Positions 7,794 to 16,107 are shown, numbered from the stretch's first letter. The stretch: DNA of 62,736 nt from Bacteroidales bacterium (GCA_024401395.1 JAKSLD010000021.1:1-62736), one strand, 5' to 3'. Numbers and translations: made by a program. The notes: generated by a model from the sequence alone, not told the origin.

Positions 7794-8300
7794 ATGGCCA
7801 AAGTAGAGATAGTACATAAATGCGTTACGATAGCGCGAGAGGCAGCCAGGAAGGACAGTCGGGCCAGGCTTACTGGGCAGAGCGTGTATATAAAGCGCTG
7901 TCCCAGTGGGTATTTCATTATTGGGGTTCGTGTGACGAAGAAACAGAGAAACTGTAGGGATATGTTTGCAGATGCGCAGAAGTTGGCCGCTTATGAGCTG
8001 AAACAATGGAACAAGAAGAGACACTGGGACCGAGAAGCGCGGAGGCACAAGATAAAAGGGGCGCACAGGATGGCAGTTTCCTATTTCTATAGACTATTGA
8101 AAGAATATGGGATAGAGTTGGATGAGGCGTTGAGGAGGTTGAGGATAGGAAGACTGGGGAAGAAGGTAGAGGAGAAGGGGTACTTGAAGATGTTGGGAGA
8201 TAGAGAATGGAGAGAGATGGATGAGGCTTCGCCGTTCTATTACAGGAAGTTTGGGGATGTGGGGGAGTATTATGGAGAAGTGGTGAGGTTGGCGGGGTGA
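7794..8300 (+). CDS. Basic protein of unknown function
   Basis: 168 residues, very rich in Arg and Lys, with aromatic residues grouped near the C-terminus (SPFYYRKFGDVGEYYGEV). I recognise no domain. There is no signal or membrane segment, and the charge pattern would fit a nucleic-acid-binding protein. Bases become clearly GC- and G-richer over the last 200 bp (runs such as ggcgttgaggaggttgagg), unlike its AT-rich neighbours, which may point to a different origin. It has its own promoter-like box and stands alone after the operon terminator. Confidence 0.6.
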   Translation: MAKVEIVHKCVTIAREAARKDSRARLTGQSVYIKRCPSGYFIIGVRVTKKQRNCRDMFADAQKLAAYELKQWNKKRHWDREARRHKIKGAHRMAVSYFYRLLKEYGIELDEALRRLRIGRLGKKVEEKGYLKMLGDREWREMDEASPFYYRKFGDVGEYYGEVVRLAG

Positions 8301-8370
8301 GAGTGCTATAGCTTATAATGGCCGTTTGATAATCTTAAGAGAAGTCAGTCCGGTCTTTTTTCCAGCTACA

Positions 8371-8378
8371 TAGGTTTG
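8371..8378 (+). promoter_or_regulatory. -7 box before the 8411 gene
   Basis: TAGGTTTG fits TAnnTTTG and ends 32 bp before the ATG at 8411, a usual distance. No convincing -33 element is seen. Confidence 0.4.
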
Positions 8379-8410
8379 CGTTACATCTTCATAACTATGA
8401 TATCAAAAAT

Positions 8411-8650
8411 ATGCAGAGGCTGATTGAGGATGAAAATATCGAACTGAAAATCACACCAGAGGAGTATCTTCGCATACTTAACTATTCTTCTGACAGCATG
8501 TCCAAACACTTGAACAGCCCTGAAAATAGACCGAGAACAAACGATGAAAAGATCCAGATGGCCGCAATTCGTGATAGTTTATCTGCCATTATGAATAAAC
8601 AAGGAGAGGCAATAAGCTCCAAGATACTGATTCTTCAGAATAATCAGTAA
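8411..8650 (+). CDS. Small hypothetical protein
   Basis: 79 residues, mostly helical and polar, with no membrane segment or Cys. It begins with a short acidic stretch (EDENIELKITPEEYLRIL). No family is recognised. It lies between a highly basic protein and a short truncated ORF in the accessory block. It is supported by a -7 box at proper distance and by ordinary codon use, but its reality is not certain. Confidence 0.5.
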   Translation: MQRLIEDENIELKITPEEYLRILNYSSDSMSKHLNSPENRPRTNDEKIQMAAIRDSLSAIMNKQGEAISSKILILQNNQ

Positions 8651-8780
8651 AAGCGACATTGGAGGAATTTTCCCTAAAAGGAATAAAATGGAACAAAAGG
8701 CATTGAAATAATGTTAATAGTTTTGTCATCATGATTTTGGGAGATGCAAATATCTTTCAGGAAATACTAAACGAATAAAG

Positions 8781-8909
8781 ATGACAGAAAAAATAGACAA
8801 GGAAATGCAACAGGAAATGGAGTTGCAACTACATGAGCAATATGCTATCAATAATAATGCGAATCTAGGAAGCGTAGTCTCTTTGATTATAACAATGTTG
8901 GCAGTTTAA
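8781..8909 (+). CDS. Short ORF, possibly the stump of a membrane protein gene
   Basis: An ORF of 42 residues starting MTEKIDKEMQQEMELQLHEQ, then YAINNNANLGSVVSLIITMLAV before TAA. It is a polar acidic helix leading into a hydrophobic segment that stops abruptly, as if a longer membrane protein had been cut at its first transmembrane helix. No clear continuation is visible in the other frames of the next 35 bases. It may be a genuine small membrane protein or a decayed gene. Confidence 0.35.
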   Translation: MTEKIDKEMQQEMELQLHEQYAINNNANLGSVVSLIITMLAV

Positions 8910-8944
8910 ATATGCGCTAGATAATATATAACATAATTAATGTG

Positions 8945-9964
8945 ATGAACAAACTAAATCTTCTGTCATGCTTGGCGGTAGCTGCCTTCATGACTTCTTG
9001 TGGTAACGGAACATCAGGTTCTAGTCTTGCAGATGGTGCAAGCGGTGACTTGGCAGCATCCGAAAGCAGCAATGTAAACGCTGTGGTTCAGTCACTTCCT
9101 ACTATTATGATTCTTCCAAGTGACAATCTTCTAGTGCAGGCTGGTGCATTGAAGACCGAGACAAAGAACGGACGTTCATTCACTATGCGCGACTACAATA
9201 AATTCCTGAAGGTCAACAAAGACAACAAGGTAATCATCTCGACCATACAGAGTGCGTTCGTACAGGTAAACTATCCTGTGCAAGACCTTGAGCAGATGCT
9301 GAAGCAACTCGATACGCAAGCAGCGACCGACATGGTTGACGGACTAGAAAAGGACGCCAAGGCTATGCTCCTTACCACAGCACAGCCAGATATGATTATT
9401 GAGCTCGACTATAACAGTAAGATGAGTATGAACAGTGCTGTAAACGCACCACGCAACATATCATATACAATGAACGTGCTTGATGCATATACAAGCAAAG
9501 TTATCTCATCGACAAGCGAAGTGGACATGAAGGGTGAATCAACTGCAGCAGTGATCAAGTCTTCAATTGCAAGCAAAATGGGAAATCTAACAAAGGATAT
9601 TCAGACTTCATTCAGCGATATATTGACGCGTGGTCGTGAGATAACAGTTCGCTTGACAACTGCCCAAGGATGCAAAATAAAGATGACAGATGTATCAGTT
9701 GAAGGAGATACATACGCCGACTGGATTGTTGACTATATCAAGACACATACAGTTAAAGGCGCATACAGGATGCAGCGCAACACAGACTCTGAAATGTATT
9801 TTGTCAACTGCCGCATAAAACTTCTCAATGAAGATGGTACACAATATGGAGTATACGATTGGACACGCGACTTCTGCAAAAACTTACGAAAGAATCTTGG
9901 ACTAAAGGTTACAAACAAGGCTCAAGGACTAGGTGAGGTACTTATCTATATAGATGGAATGTAA
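8945..9964 (+). CDS. Lipoprotein of unknown function (DUF6175-like)
   Basis: The frame opens at GTG 8942, but the ATG at 8945 gives a clean lipoprotein signal (MNKLNLLSCLAVAAFMTSC, lipid Cys at residue 19) and is preferred. The 339-residue product has a Ser/Gly-rich linker, then a soluble domain resembling the DUF6175 family of Bacteroidales: a first beta/alpha part with TIMILPSDNLL, a region with DMIIELDYNSKMS and a C-terminal part ending GLGEVLIYIDGM. Function is unknown. It precedes a second lipoprotein gene by 66 bp and a TerB-like membrane protein gene further on, probably one transcription unit. Confidence 0.75.
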   Translation: MNKLNLLSCLAVAAFMTSCGNGTSGSSLADGASGDLAASESSNVNAVVQSLPTIMILPSDNLLVQAGALKTETKNGRSFTMRDYNKFLKVNKDNKVIISTIQSAFVQVNYPVQDLEQMLKQLDTQAATDMVDGLEKDAKAMLLTTAQPDMIIELDYNSKMSMNSAVNAPRNISYTMNVLDAYTSKVISSTSEVDMKGESTAAVIKSSIASKMGNLTKDIQTSFSDILTRGREITVRLTTAQGCKIKMTDVSVEGDTYADWIVDYIKTHTVKGAYRMQRNTDSEMYFVNCRIKLLNEDGTQYGVYDWTRDFCKNLRKNLGLKVTNKAQGLGEVLIYIDGM

Positions 9965-10030
9965 AAAACTGAAATCATATAACTGTATTCTACATCATGT
10001 GGGGTGCAGTTATTAATATAATATGACATT

Positions 10031-11212
10031 ATGAAAGGCAAAAATATCATTATATCATCACTCGCAAGTTGTGCGATATTGTTAGCATCATGTAACGGAG
10101 GCAATAGCGCTTCGAGTGGCACAAAGTTCAATCCGAAGGAACGTGAGTCAAAGTTTGCATCTGATGCTGAGCGTGAAGCTGCAATAGCACAAAAACGATC
10201 AGAACTTCAGATTGATATACAGACGTTGTTATTTACAAACGATGTCAAGCTGAGCATATTACCTCCTGCTATTAACACAGAAGATATTACAGATAATGTA
10301 GTTGAGCAGATTGCATTGAAAATGCTTGAGATAACTTCTCAGAACGGTATAGGCGGAATTAACAATGTGCCAGGGTTTGCACTCGCTGCATCTTTGAATC
10401 AGACTGGACGTGAAGTTACTGGCACTGCACCACAGATGATGGCTGTTCAGTACACAATAACATATAAAGTAATCAATACCACAAGTGGTGATGTATATGC
10501 TACTGCGTTACAGGATATACATGGTGCAGGCCGTTCGTTCGAAGAGGCCACTCAAAATGTTGTAAACGATATTAAGAATAGCAATGATATACAGCAGATG
10601 TTGAAAGATGGTTCTGAAAAGATAATAACTTGGTACAACGACAATTTACAGACATTCAAAAATCAAGTGGAAAAAGCCGAGGGACAACAAGACTATGCTT
10701 TAGCATTAGCCTATGTCGAGACTGTACCAGAAAAAGCTACCGAAGCTTTTGCTTATGCTACATCAAAACAGCCATCTATTTTGTCAAAATTTCTGCACAA
10801 AATAGCCTCTGTAGAACTCAACGAAATGCAGACTGCTATTACAGCTGCCAATGGAGAGTATAGCCCAGAAATTGGATATCACCTTTCAATGATACCAACT
10901 GATGCTCCAGAACACAAACAGGCACAAGCGTTGCTTGACAAATACGAAAAACAGGTAAACAGCAAACAGACTCAGGAAGCAGAGCGAGCTCACGAAAAAG
11001 AATTGATGTTAATCAAAGCCGATGTAAAAAAAGCGAAATACGAATCTGAGGCTATCCAAAAACAAAACAAAGATTTGATGTATGCTTATCAAGGTTTTTG
11101 GGGGGCATTAGGCAGACGCATAATAGGTGGAATAGATGCTGTCGGAGATGTAGTGAGTGACGATGCAGTGAGTGACGATGCAGCGAGTGACGATGCAGAT
11201 GAGAGAGATTGA
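10031..11212 (+). CDS. Lipoprotein of unknown function with coiled coil and acidic repeat tail
   Basis: 393 residues. The signal peptide ends AILLASC with lipid Cys at residue 21. Residues 50-200 form a soluble domain whose layout (long helix, beta stretch with QYTITYKVINTTSGDVYA) recalls the preceding lipoprotein, so the two may be distant relatives. Residues 295-350 are a charged coiled coil (QEAERAHEKELMLIKADVKK). The last 25 residues are acidic repeats (VSDDA three times) encoded by a 15-bp tandem repeat. No function can be given. It is followed 65 bp later by the TerB-like gene. Confidence 0.7.
   Translation: MKGKNIIISSLASCAILLASCNGGNSASSGTKFNPKERESKFASDAEREAAIAQKRSELQIDIQTLLFTNDVKLSILPPAINTEDITDNVVEQIALKMLEITSQNGIGGINNVPGFALAASLNQTGREVTGTAPQMMAVQYTITYKVINTTSGDVYATALQDIHGAGRSFEEATQNVVNDIKNSNDIQQMLKDGSEKIITWYNDNLQTFKNQVEKAEGQQDYALALAYVETVPEKATEAFAYATSKQPSILSKFLHKIASVELNEMQTAITAANGEYSPEIGYHLSMIPTDAPEHKQAQALLDKYEKQVNSKQTQEAERAHEKELMLIKADVKKAKYESEAIQKQNKDLMYAYQGFWGALGRRIIGGIDAVGDVVSDDAVSDDAASDDADERD
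11153..11197 (+). repeat. 15-bp tandem repeat, three units, in-frame
   Basis: gtgagtgacgatgca occurs at 11153 and 11168, and with one change (gcgag) at 11183. The units are in frame and encode VSDDA/ASDDA at the acidic C-terminus of the lipoprotein. Unit number can vary by slippage without breaking the frame. Confidence 0.9.
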
Positions 11213-11277
11213 TATTTGTGCCACAAGGGAAAAAAGAATTAATAACACAACAGGAAATTAAATAAAACAGATTTATA

Positions 11278-12132
11278 ATGGCATATAGCAAAAGAATTGA
11301 AGAACTGATCAAAACAGCAATAGTTGATGGGGCTATTGATGCAACAGAAGAAACGGTGTTGCGCAAAGCAGCAAAATCAGAAGGCCTAGATCCTGATGAG
11401 CGGATAATGAATGTTAGAGCTCGAATTGTCCAAAAGAACACACCTTCAATCGCTACAAATGCTGGCTCAACCTTATTAACCATTGGCTCTAATATTTTTT
11501 CGTTTACAAAAAAAATAGGTTGTTTAGGATGGGCAGGTATCTGTGTTGTATTGTTTTTTGTCTGGATGTGCATCGATGATAAAAAAGAGCACACTGTTGA
11601 GGGGGAAAATGGTATTGAATATAGTACAGACATAGCTGGACTAAACCAAGCTATTTCCAACAATGATTTTAATGCTGCACATCAGATTTGCGACAAAGGA
11701 CGGAAAAAAGAGGAGATGCTAGAAATATTGCTTACCACAGAAGTACAATATCTCGTTGCAGATGGTAGCAGTGAGGCAATTGATAGAATAGCATATTTGA
11801 TTAATAGTGTCAGACTTGGAGAAAAGCCACAAAGTGGACTAGTTAGCTGGGGTACAGGGAAGGAATACGAAACAAATGTCAAATTAATTAATACTGTGTG
11901 CGATAAAGTACTTGACATTGCAATTGCAAATAAAAATGAAAGCTTAGCAGACAAGATTCTATTACTATATAAGGACTCTATAAAGCGAACCGAAGGTAGT
12001 TCTAAAAAGAATGTTGTAGTTAAGGGCGCTAAAGTTGATGGTAATCATTCTTACATTGAGTTTGTTGATACAGATTACCAAGCTGCAATGGCAAAATTTA
12101 ACAAAGCAAAAAAAGACGGTGCATTTAAATAA
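11278..12132 (+). CDS. TerB-like single-pass membrane protein
   Basis: 284 residues. Residues 4-50 resemble the start of a TerB/tellurite-resistance fold (KRIEELIKTAIVDGAIDATE, then VLRKAAKSEGLDPDE), a small helical domain seen in envelope stress and mobile systems. A membrane helix follows at about 81-99 (CLGWAGICVVLFFVW). The remainder is a soluble, mostly helical domain without recognised family. It is the last gene of the lipoprotein-lipoprotein-TerB series and the last intact gene before the decayed region. The TerB likeness is by eye and only covers the N-terminus. Confidence 0.65.
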   Translation: MAYSKRIEELIKTAIVDGAIDATEETVLRKAAKSEGLDPDERIMNVRARIVQKNTPSIATNAGSTLLTIGSNIFSFTKKIGCLGWAGICVVLFFVWMCIDDKKEHTVEGENGIEYSTDIAGLNQAISNNDFNAAHQICDKGRKKEEMLEILLTTEVQYLVADGSSEAIDRIAYLINSVRLGEKPQSGLVSWGTGKEYETNVKLINTVCDKVLDIAIANKNESLADKILLLYKDSIKRTEGSSKKNVVVKGAKVDGNHSYIEFVDTDYQAAMAKFNKAKKDGAFK

Positions 12133-12216
12133 TGTAATGACACGAAAAGTGTTTACTAAGTTATGTTTATGAAGTAAGCATTGAATGCAGCATAAGTATT
12201 TGACAATTATAGGCAA

Positions 12217-12483
12217 ATGACAGAGATGAAAATCAATCATACAACGAGAAATAGAAGTCATAAATGCCTTTCCGCTTGGTATCAAAGTCTGGAAGAACTA
12301 AACAAAAGGACAAGCCGCTTTAACGTCTTTGATGTCCTGAAAAACTCACGCACAGAGAAAAGGTATAGCAATATGCTCGCATGACTTCTGTCCCCAAACG
12401 AGAGTCATGGATTCGGGGATGCTTTCCTTAGAAAATTCTTACAGTCATACTATGAGATGGTAATGGTAATAACAAGTAAATAA
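12217..12483 (+). pseudogene. Remnant of a PD-(D/E)XK nuclease-superfamily gene (PDDEXK_4-like)
   Basis: Reading one frame through a single stop gives MTEMKINHTT..., then FNVFDVLKNSRTEKRYSNMLA, a TGA at 12382-12384, and LLSPNESHGFGDAFLRKFL, ending at TAA 12481. This resembles the N-terminus of the PDDEXK_4-type family, where the pattern is FN-FDVL--SR-E-RHSN-LAWLL-P---HGLG--FL. The TGA falls exactly where Trp (TGG) is expected, so a single G-to-A change broke the gene. The remaining roughly 250-300 residues of a normal protein are absent. It is a degraded fragment in the repeat-rich right flank of the accessory block. Confidence 0.6.
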
Positions 12484-12547
12484 CGTTAGTGTGCATTTTT
12501 TATTCATCATCTGTAATTGCTTACGCATGTCTGGCTTGACTGATATT

Positions 12548-12609
12548 GCACGAAAACGGTAGCAAAGGGGGGGCATTGCGACCTGTTTCGTGCACTATGA
12601 AAGGGAATA
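12548..12609. repeat. Palindromic dispersed repeat, copy 2
   Basis: Arms gcacgaaaacggtagc (12548-12563) and gcgacctgtttcgtgc (12578-12593) flank a 14-base loop, followed by actatgaaagggaata. Both arms and tail match copy 1 at 133-205. Here the 53-bp hairpin repeats begin only 24 bp downstream; in copy 1 a 1.5-kb ATPase gene lies between the two repeat kinds. Confidence 0.7.
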
Positions 12610-12633
12610 CAGTTCAAATGATTAAGAGATCTT

Positions 12634-12739
12634 GTCCAAAACGAGGGTGAAAAGTGCTGTTTTGGACAAGATGATAGATAAATTTTGTCCAAAACGAAGG
12701 TAAAAAGTGTTGTTTTGGATAAGATGCTAGTACAGAGAG
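12634..12739. repeat. 53-bp hairpin repeats, copy B (two units)
   Basis: Units start at 12634 and 12687 (53 bp apart), with gtccaaaac/gttttggac arms as in the array at 1791-1965. The half unit and tail that close copy A are found separately at 12902-12951 (gttttggacaagatgatt, then gttctcaaaagtatg), so about 160 bp has been inserted into or replaced part of this array. Confidence 0.8.
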
Positions 12740-12753
12740 GTGATGGGTGAGGG

Positions 12754-12807
12754 GATTTTCGCTCATGTTTTTGTGGTGAGGTGGTAGATTTTCGCTCATG
12801 TTTTTGT
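12754..12807. repeat. 21-bp direct repeat pair
   Basis: The 21-bp sequence beginning gattttcgctcatgttttt occurs at 12754-12774 and again at 12787-12807, 33 bp apart, within the stretch that interrupts the 53-bp repeats. Confidence 0.75.
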
Positions 12808-12901
12808 AGACGCGCTTGTTATTGCGCTGAAAATAAGTGATATACATTAAGTATTACTGTGAGTTTTTGTTGAGAAGATACGTAAGGGGAGGGGAATTGA
12901 G

Positions 12902-12951
12902 TGTTTTGGACAAGATGATTGAGAGATTTTGTTCTCAAAAGTATGTTTTTA
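12902..12951. repeat. Separated half unit and tail of the 53-bp repeat
   Basis: tgttttggacaagatgattg followed by gttctcaaaagtatg matches 1921-1965, the closing part of copy A, with only a few changes. Confidence 0.7.
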
Positions 12952-13150
12952 GTTAATTGAAAATTACGCCATGTGCCGAAAATGTGTAAATCCACACAAG
13001 TCATGTATCAAAAATGTGTAAGTATGTGTTTGATGCTAATTATAGTAGCCGTATAAAAGTTGGTAATGTTAAATAATCTCGCCATTCCAGAGCATTTTCA
13101 AGAAATCATATATTTATACGATCTCGATATTGTCGGAAGTGCGTGTTAGT

Positions 13151-13260
13151 TTACTCCGGAATCTGAAAACACTCCTTTATTGTGTTGGCACTTATACCGC
13201 AGTCTTGTGCAATGTTTTGATGATTTACCATCTGGTGCAATTATAAATACTTTTCAGTTC
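13151..13260 (-). pseudogene. Remnant of an ATPase gene (DUF4143-type C-terminus)
   Basis: The minus strand reads, with stops, LHQMVNHQNIAQDCGISANT followed by IKECFQIPE. This resembles the winged-helix part of DUF4143-type ATPases, where the pattern NY-NIA-D-GIS--TVKEYFQILE is typical. An in-frame stop precedes it and another follows directly, and no P-loop part is present nearby. The piece is short, so identification is tentative. The rest of the 12133-13398 gap contains repeats and no intact gene. Confidence 0.35.
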
Positions 13261-13359
13261 ATACTGCGGATTTTAAGTGAAAATATGTTAAGAGATTAAT
13301 TGCAATCAAGAATATATTCCCAATGTTACAATAATACGTGAAGATGATAGAAATATAAG

Positions 13360-13367
13360 TATATTTG
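13360..13367 (+). promoter_or_regulatory. -7 box before the esterase gene
   Basis: TATATTTG matches TAnnTTTG and lies 31 bp before the ATG at 13399. The -33 region has no clear TTTG. Confidence 0.5.
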
Positions 13368-13398
13368 CGGCAGTTAACTCAATAGACTTGTATAAGGT

Positions 13399-15219
13399 AT
13401 GAAAATGAAGGTTTTTTCTGCGGCGGTCTTGGCTTTGATGATGGCAGCCTGCGGACAGAAGGCGGTGCAGGATCCTGCATCGACTGTGGTTAATGCTGAT
13501 GGCACTGTGACGTTTAACTATCGCAATGACAAGGCTAAGGATGTGAAGGTAGATGTACAGTTTGCCGGTAGACATGACATGGTAAAAGATTCGGTATCGG
13601 GTCTTTGGTCGCTTACGTTGGGACCTGCTGAGGCAGATATGTATCCTTACTGTTTTGTGGTAGATGGTGTCAGCATCATGGACCCAGAATGTGACCAGTT
13701 CTTCCCTAATGAAGGCTTCAAGAATTCGCTTCTTGATATTCCTGGGGCTACAGAACCTCTAGTGCACAGCATACAGAATGTGCCTCATGGCAATGTGGAG
13801 TATATCAGCTATTATTCGGAGGCAATAGGTGGGTATAACAATGCATTGGTATATCTGCCACCATCATACGACAAGAGTAATGACTCATATCCAGTATTTT
13901 ACCTTATAAGCGGTACTACAGATACTGAGGAAGTATATTATAAGGTAGGTCGTATGAATTACATCCTTGACAACCTTGTTGCTAAGGGCGAGGCTAAGGA
14001 GATGATTATTGTATTGCCTTATGGTAATCCGACGAAGATTATGCCAAAGCAGCCAGCAGCAGGACCAGAGATGTTTTTCAGAGACTTTTTCGGTCAGGAC
14101 CTTATAGGCAGCCTTATGCCATACGTTGAGAATCACTATAGGACCATCAACGACCGAGACAACAGAGCCATTGGAGGTTTCTCGAGAGGCGGTAACCAAG
14201 GCTTGATGAACGGCTTGATGCACCTTGACAAGTTCTCGTACATCTGTGGCTACAGTACGTTCACACAAACAAACCTGCCAAATGTGTATGACAATGCAGA
14301 AGATACCAACAGCAAGTTGCACCTCTTCTGGAGCGGTGTAGGAACAGACGACTTCCTGTACGGTACAGCGCGAGACTACACAGAGTTCCTTGACAAGAAA
14401 GGCATTACATGTGTGAAAGAGTACACACACGACAAGTTTGGTCATACATGGATGAATGCCAAGTATTTCTTGGCAAAGACCATGAAGTTGCTCTTCAACC
14501 CAGAAGCATCGGCAGAAGCCATGAAGAATGCCCAGCCTACATTGGCCAAGACAGGCGAAGAGCAAGACTTCACACCTGGTGTTATGGCTAGATTGTTCCC
14601 TAAGCCACTTATTTCTCCAGAATTCAGAGGAGACAGTGTGATATTCCGCACCAAGGCACCAGAGGCAAAGGTAGTCAAGCTAGAAGGCGATATGTTGGAA
14701 AAGCCACTAGCAATGGAAAAAGACACAGATGGTGTGTGGAGTGTGGCAGTAGCAAATCTAGAGCCTAGCGTATACTGCTATAACTTTGATGTTGACGGAC
14801 TTAAGGTTATGGATGCTCAGAATATGTACCTTGTACCAGAGAGAGGTTTCAAGCGCAGCATACTTGATATGCCAAACGATACATACGCTGTAAATGCAAA
14901 GCAGTGCGAGTATACAGCGGTAAGAGTAATAGCAGACAAAGGCAACTATGCTGAGATAGTACCAATGGGAAAGACGAAAGAGACTATGCCTATTGTAAAC
15001 CTTGTAGCAGACGGCAATGACACTTACGAAGGCTGGTTTAAAGTAGCCAAGGTTGGTATTGTGCTTGATCAGATGATAGCTGAGGGAGAATGCAAGCCAT
15101 GCAGAGTATTTATCAGTGAGAAAGAAGTTGCAGGTTCGCAGGTGACTATTCACTCAGGCAAGTGCAAGAGCTGGGGTGATGCAAGAAAAGAATTTGTAAA
15201 AGCTGTGAAGGCACTATAG
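13399..15219 (+). CDS. CE1-type esterase lipoprotein with duplicated, partly lost second half
   Basis: 606 residues, lipobox Cys at about residue 18. An Ig-like E-set domain (about 35-115) precedes an alpha/beta-hydrolase of the Esterase_D/CE1 type (feruloyl or acetyl-xylan esterases): nucleophile Ser262 in GGFSRGG and catalytic His349 in KFGHTWM. Residues 405-606 repeat the plan: a second E-set with VWSVAVANLEPSVYCYNFDVDG aligns with LWSLTLGPAEADMYPYCFVVDG, and IVLDQMIAEGECKPCRVFI aligns with YILDNLVAKGEAKEMIIVL. The second hydrolase domain stops before its GxSxG, so only the first half can be catalytic. The usual HG of the oxyanion region is replaced by SG (YLISGTT). A polysaccharide-trimming role at the cell surface is likely. 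Confidence 0.82.
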   Translation: MKMKVFSAAVLALMMAACGQKAVQDPASTVVNADGTVTFNYRNDKAKDVKVDVQFAGRHDMVKDSVSGLWSLTLGPAEADMYPYCFVVDGVSIMDPECDQFFPNEGFKNSLLDIPGATEPLVHSIQNVPHGNVEYISYYSEAIGGYNNALVYLPPSYDKSNDSYPVFYLISGTTDTEEVYYKVGRMNYILDNLVAKGEAKEMIIVLPYGNPTKIMPKQPAAGPEMFFRDFFGQDLIGSLMPYVENHYRTINDRDNRAIGGFSRGGNQGLMNGLMHLDKFSYICGYSTFTQTNLPNVYDNAEDTNSKLHLFWSGVGTDDFLYGTARDYTEFLDKKGITCVKEYTHDKFGHTWMNAKYFLAKTMKLLFNPEASAEAMKNAQPTLAKTGEEQDFTPGVMARLFPKPLISPEFRGDSVIFRTKAPEAKVVKLEGDMLEKPLAMEKDTDGVWSVAVANLEPSVYCYNFDVDGLKVMDAQNMYLVPERGFKRSILDMPNDTYAVNAKQCEYTAVRVIADKGNYAEIVPMGKTKETMPIVNLVADGNDTYEGWFKVAKVGIVLDQMIAEGECKPCRVFISEKEVAGSQVTIHSGKCKSWGDARKEFVKAVKAL

Positions 15220-15246
15220 TAGGTAGGATATAGAATATAAATAGAT

Positions 15247-15277
15247 AATCCTGGGTCGATGAGGCTCGGGATTTTTT
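15247..15277 (+). terminator. Terminator after the esterase gene
   Basis: An imperfect hairpin (aatcctggg ... ctcgggatt) followed by tttttt lies 27 bp after the esterase stop codon. Confidence 0.55.
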
Positions 15278-15426
15278 GGTTTATAGGGAAGAGAATTTTG
15301 TTTTGCTGTCCAAAAAATGGACATTTTGATTTGTGTATAATACGATTTTCTGTCGACCATTATGTTATTGACGAAATAAGCGCAAAATTGCGTCAACAAA
15401 TAAAAAACACAATAAAAAACAAATAT

Positions 15427-16107
15427 ATGGCACGAATAGAAATCAAGAACCTCAACAAAGTATTCAAAACAGAACTTGTAGAGACAATGGCATTGACAAA
15501 CGTAAGTCTAACGATAGAAGACGGCGAATTTGTAGCCATTATGGGGCCTTCAGGATGTGGCAAATCGACGTTGCTCAATATTATGGGGTTACTAGATGAG
15601 CCGACATCGGGAGAATATCTCTTGGGTGGGGTAGATGTAAGCAAGAAGACAGAATCGGACCGTACAGATATACGCAAGGGAGTCTTAGGTTTTGTCTTTC
15701 AGTCGTTCAACCTTATAGAAGACCTCAATGTGGAGGAGAATATAGAACTGCCATTATTCTATATGGGGTTGCCAAAGGCAGAACGTCGCAAGCGAGTAGA
15801 AGCAGCTATGGACAGAGTATCCATCAGCCACAGAGCGCAGCACTTCCCATCGCAGCTTTCGGGTGGACAGCAACAGCGAGTAGCCATTGCCCGCGCAGTA
15901 GTATCGAAGCCATCATTGATTCTAGCCGATGAGCCTACGGGAAATCTAGACTCGAAGAATGGGCACGATGTGATGCAGCTTCTTTCAGAATTGCATAAAG
16001 AGGGTACGACTATAGTAATGGTTACCCACTCACAAAAAGATGCCATGTATGCAGACAGGATAGTGAATCTGTTTGATGGTCAGGTAGTAGAGAAAGTTGA
16101 GTTGTAG
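15427..16107 (+). CDS. ABC exporter ATP-binding protein, MacB/LolD type
   Basis: The frame is open from 15259, but the ATG at 15427 starts the family's conserved N-terminus (MARIEIKNLNKVFKT), giving 226 residues, the normal size. Walker A is GPSGCGKS at 40-47, the signature LSGGQQQRVAIARA lies near 145 and Walker B LILADEPTGNLDS near 163. This is the MacB/LolD subgroup that pairs with FtsX-type permeases to drive mechanotransmission rather than classic transport. The permease gene follows 26 bp later. A two-component pair on the other strand (22047-23587) could be its regulator, as is common for such exporters in Bacteroidota. Confidence 0.92.
   Translation: MARIEIKNLNKVFKTELVETMALTNVSLTIEDGEFVAIMGPSGCGKSTLLNIMGLLDEPTSGEYLLGGVDVSKKTESDRTDIRKGVLGFVFQSFNLIEDLNVEENIELPLFYMGLPKAERRKRVEAAMDRVSISHRAQHFPSQLSGGQQQRVAIARAVVSKPSLILADEPTGNLDSKNGHDVMQLLSELHKEGTTIVMVTHSQKDAMYADRIVNLFDGQVVEKVEL

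Noticed and set aside
12382-12384. TGA read as Trp (recoding)
   Set aside because: Other genes here use TGG for Trp and end in TGA normally, and the downstream body of the gene is also missing, so a nonsense mutation is simpler.
12507-12847. Minus-strand ORFs in the right-hand repeats
   Set aside because: Same repeat-derived peptides; not a gene.
15259-15426. N-terminal extension of the ABC ATPase
   Set aside because: It lies on a terminator tail and AT-rich leader; family proteins start at the ATG at 15427.
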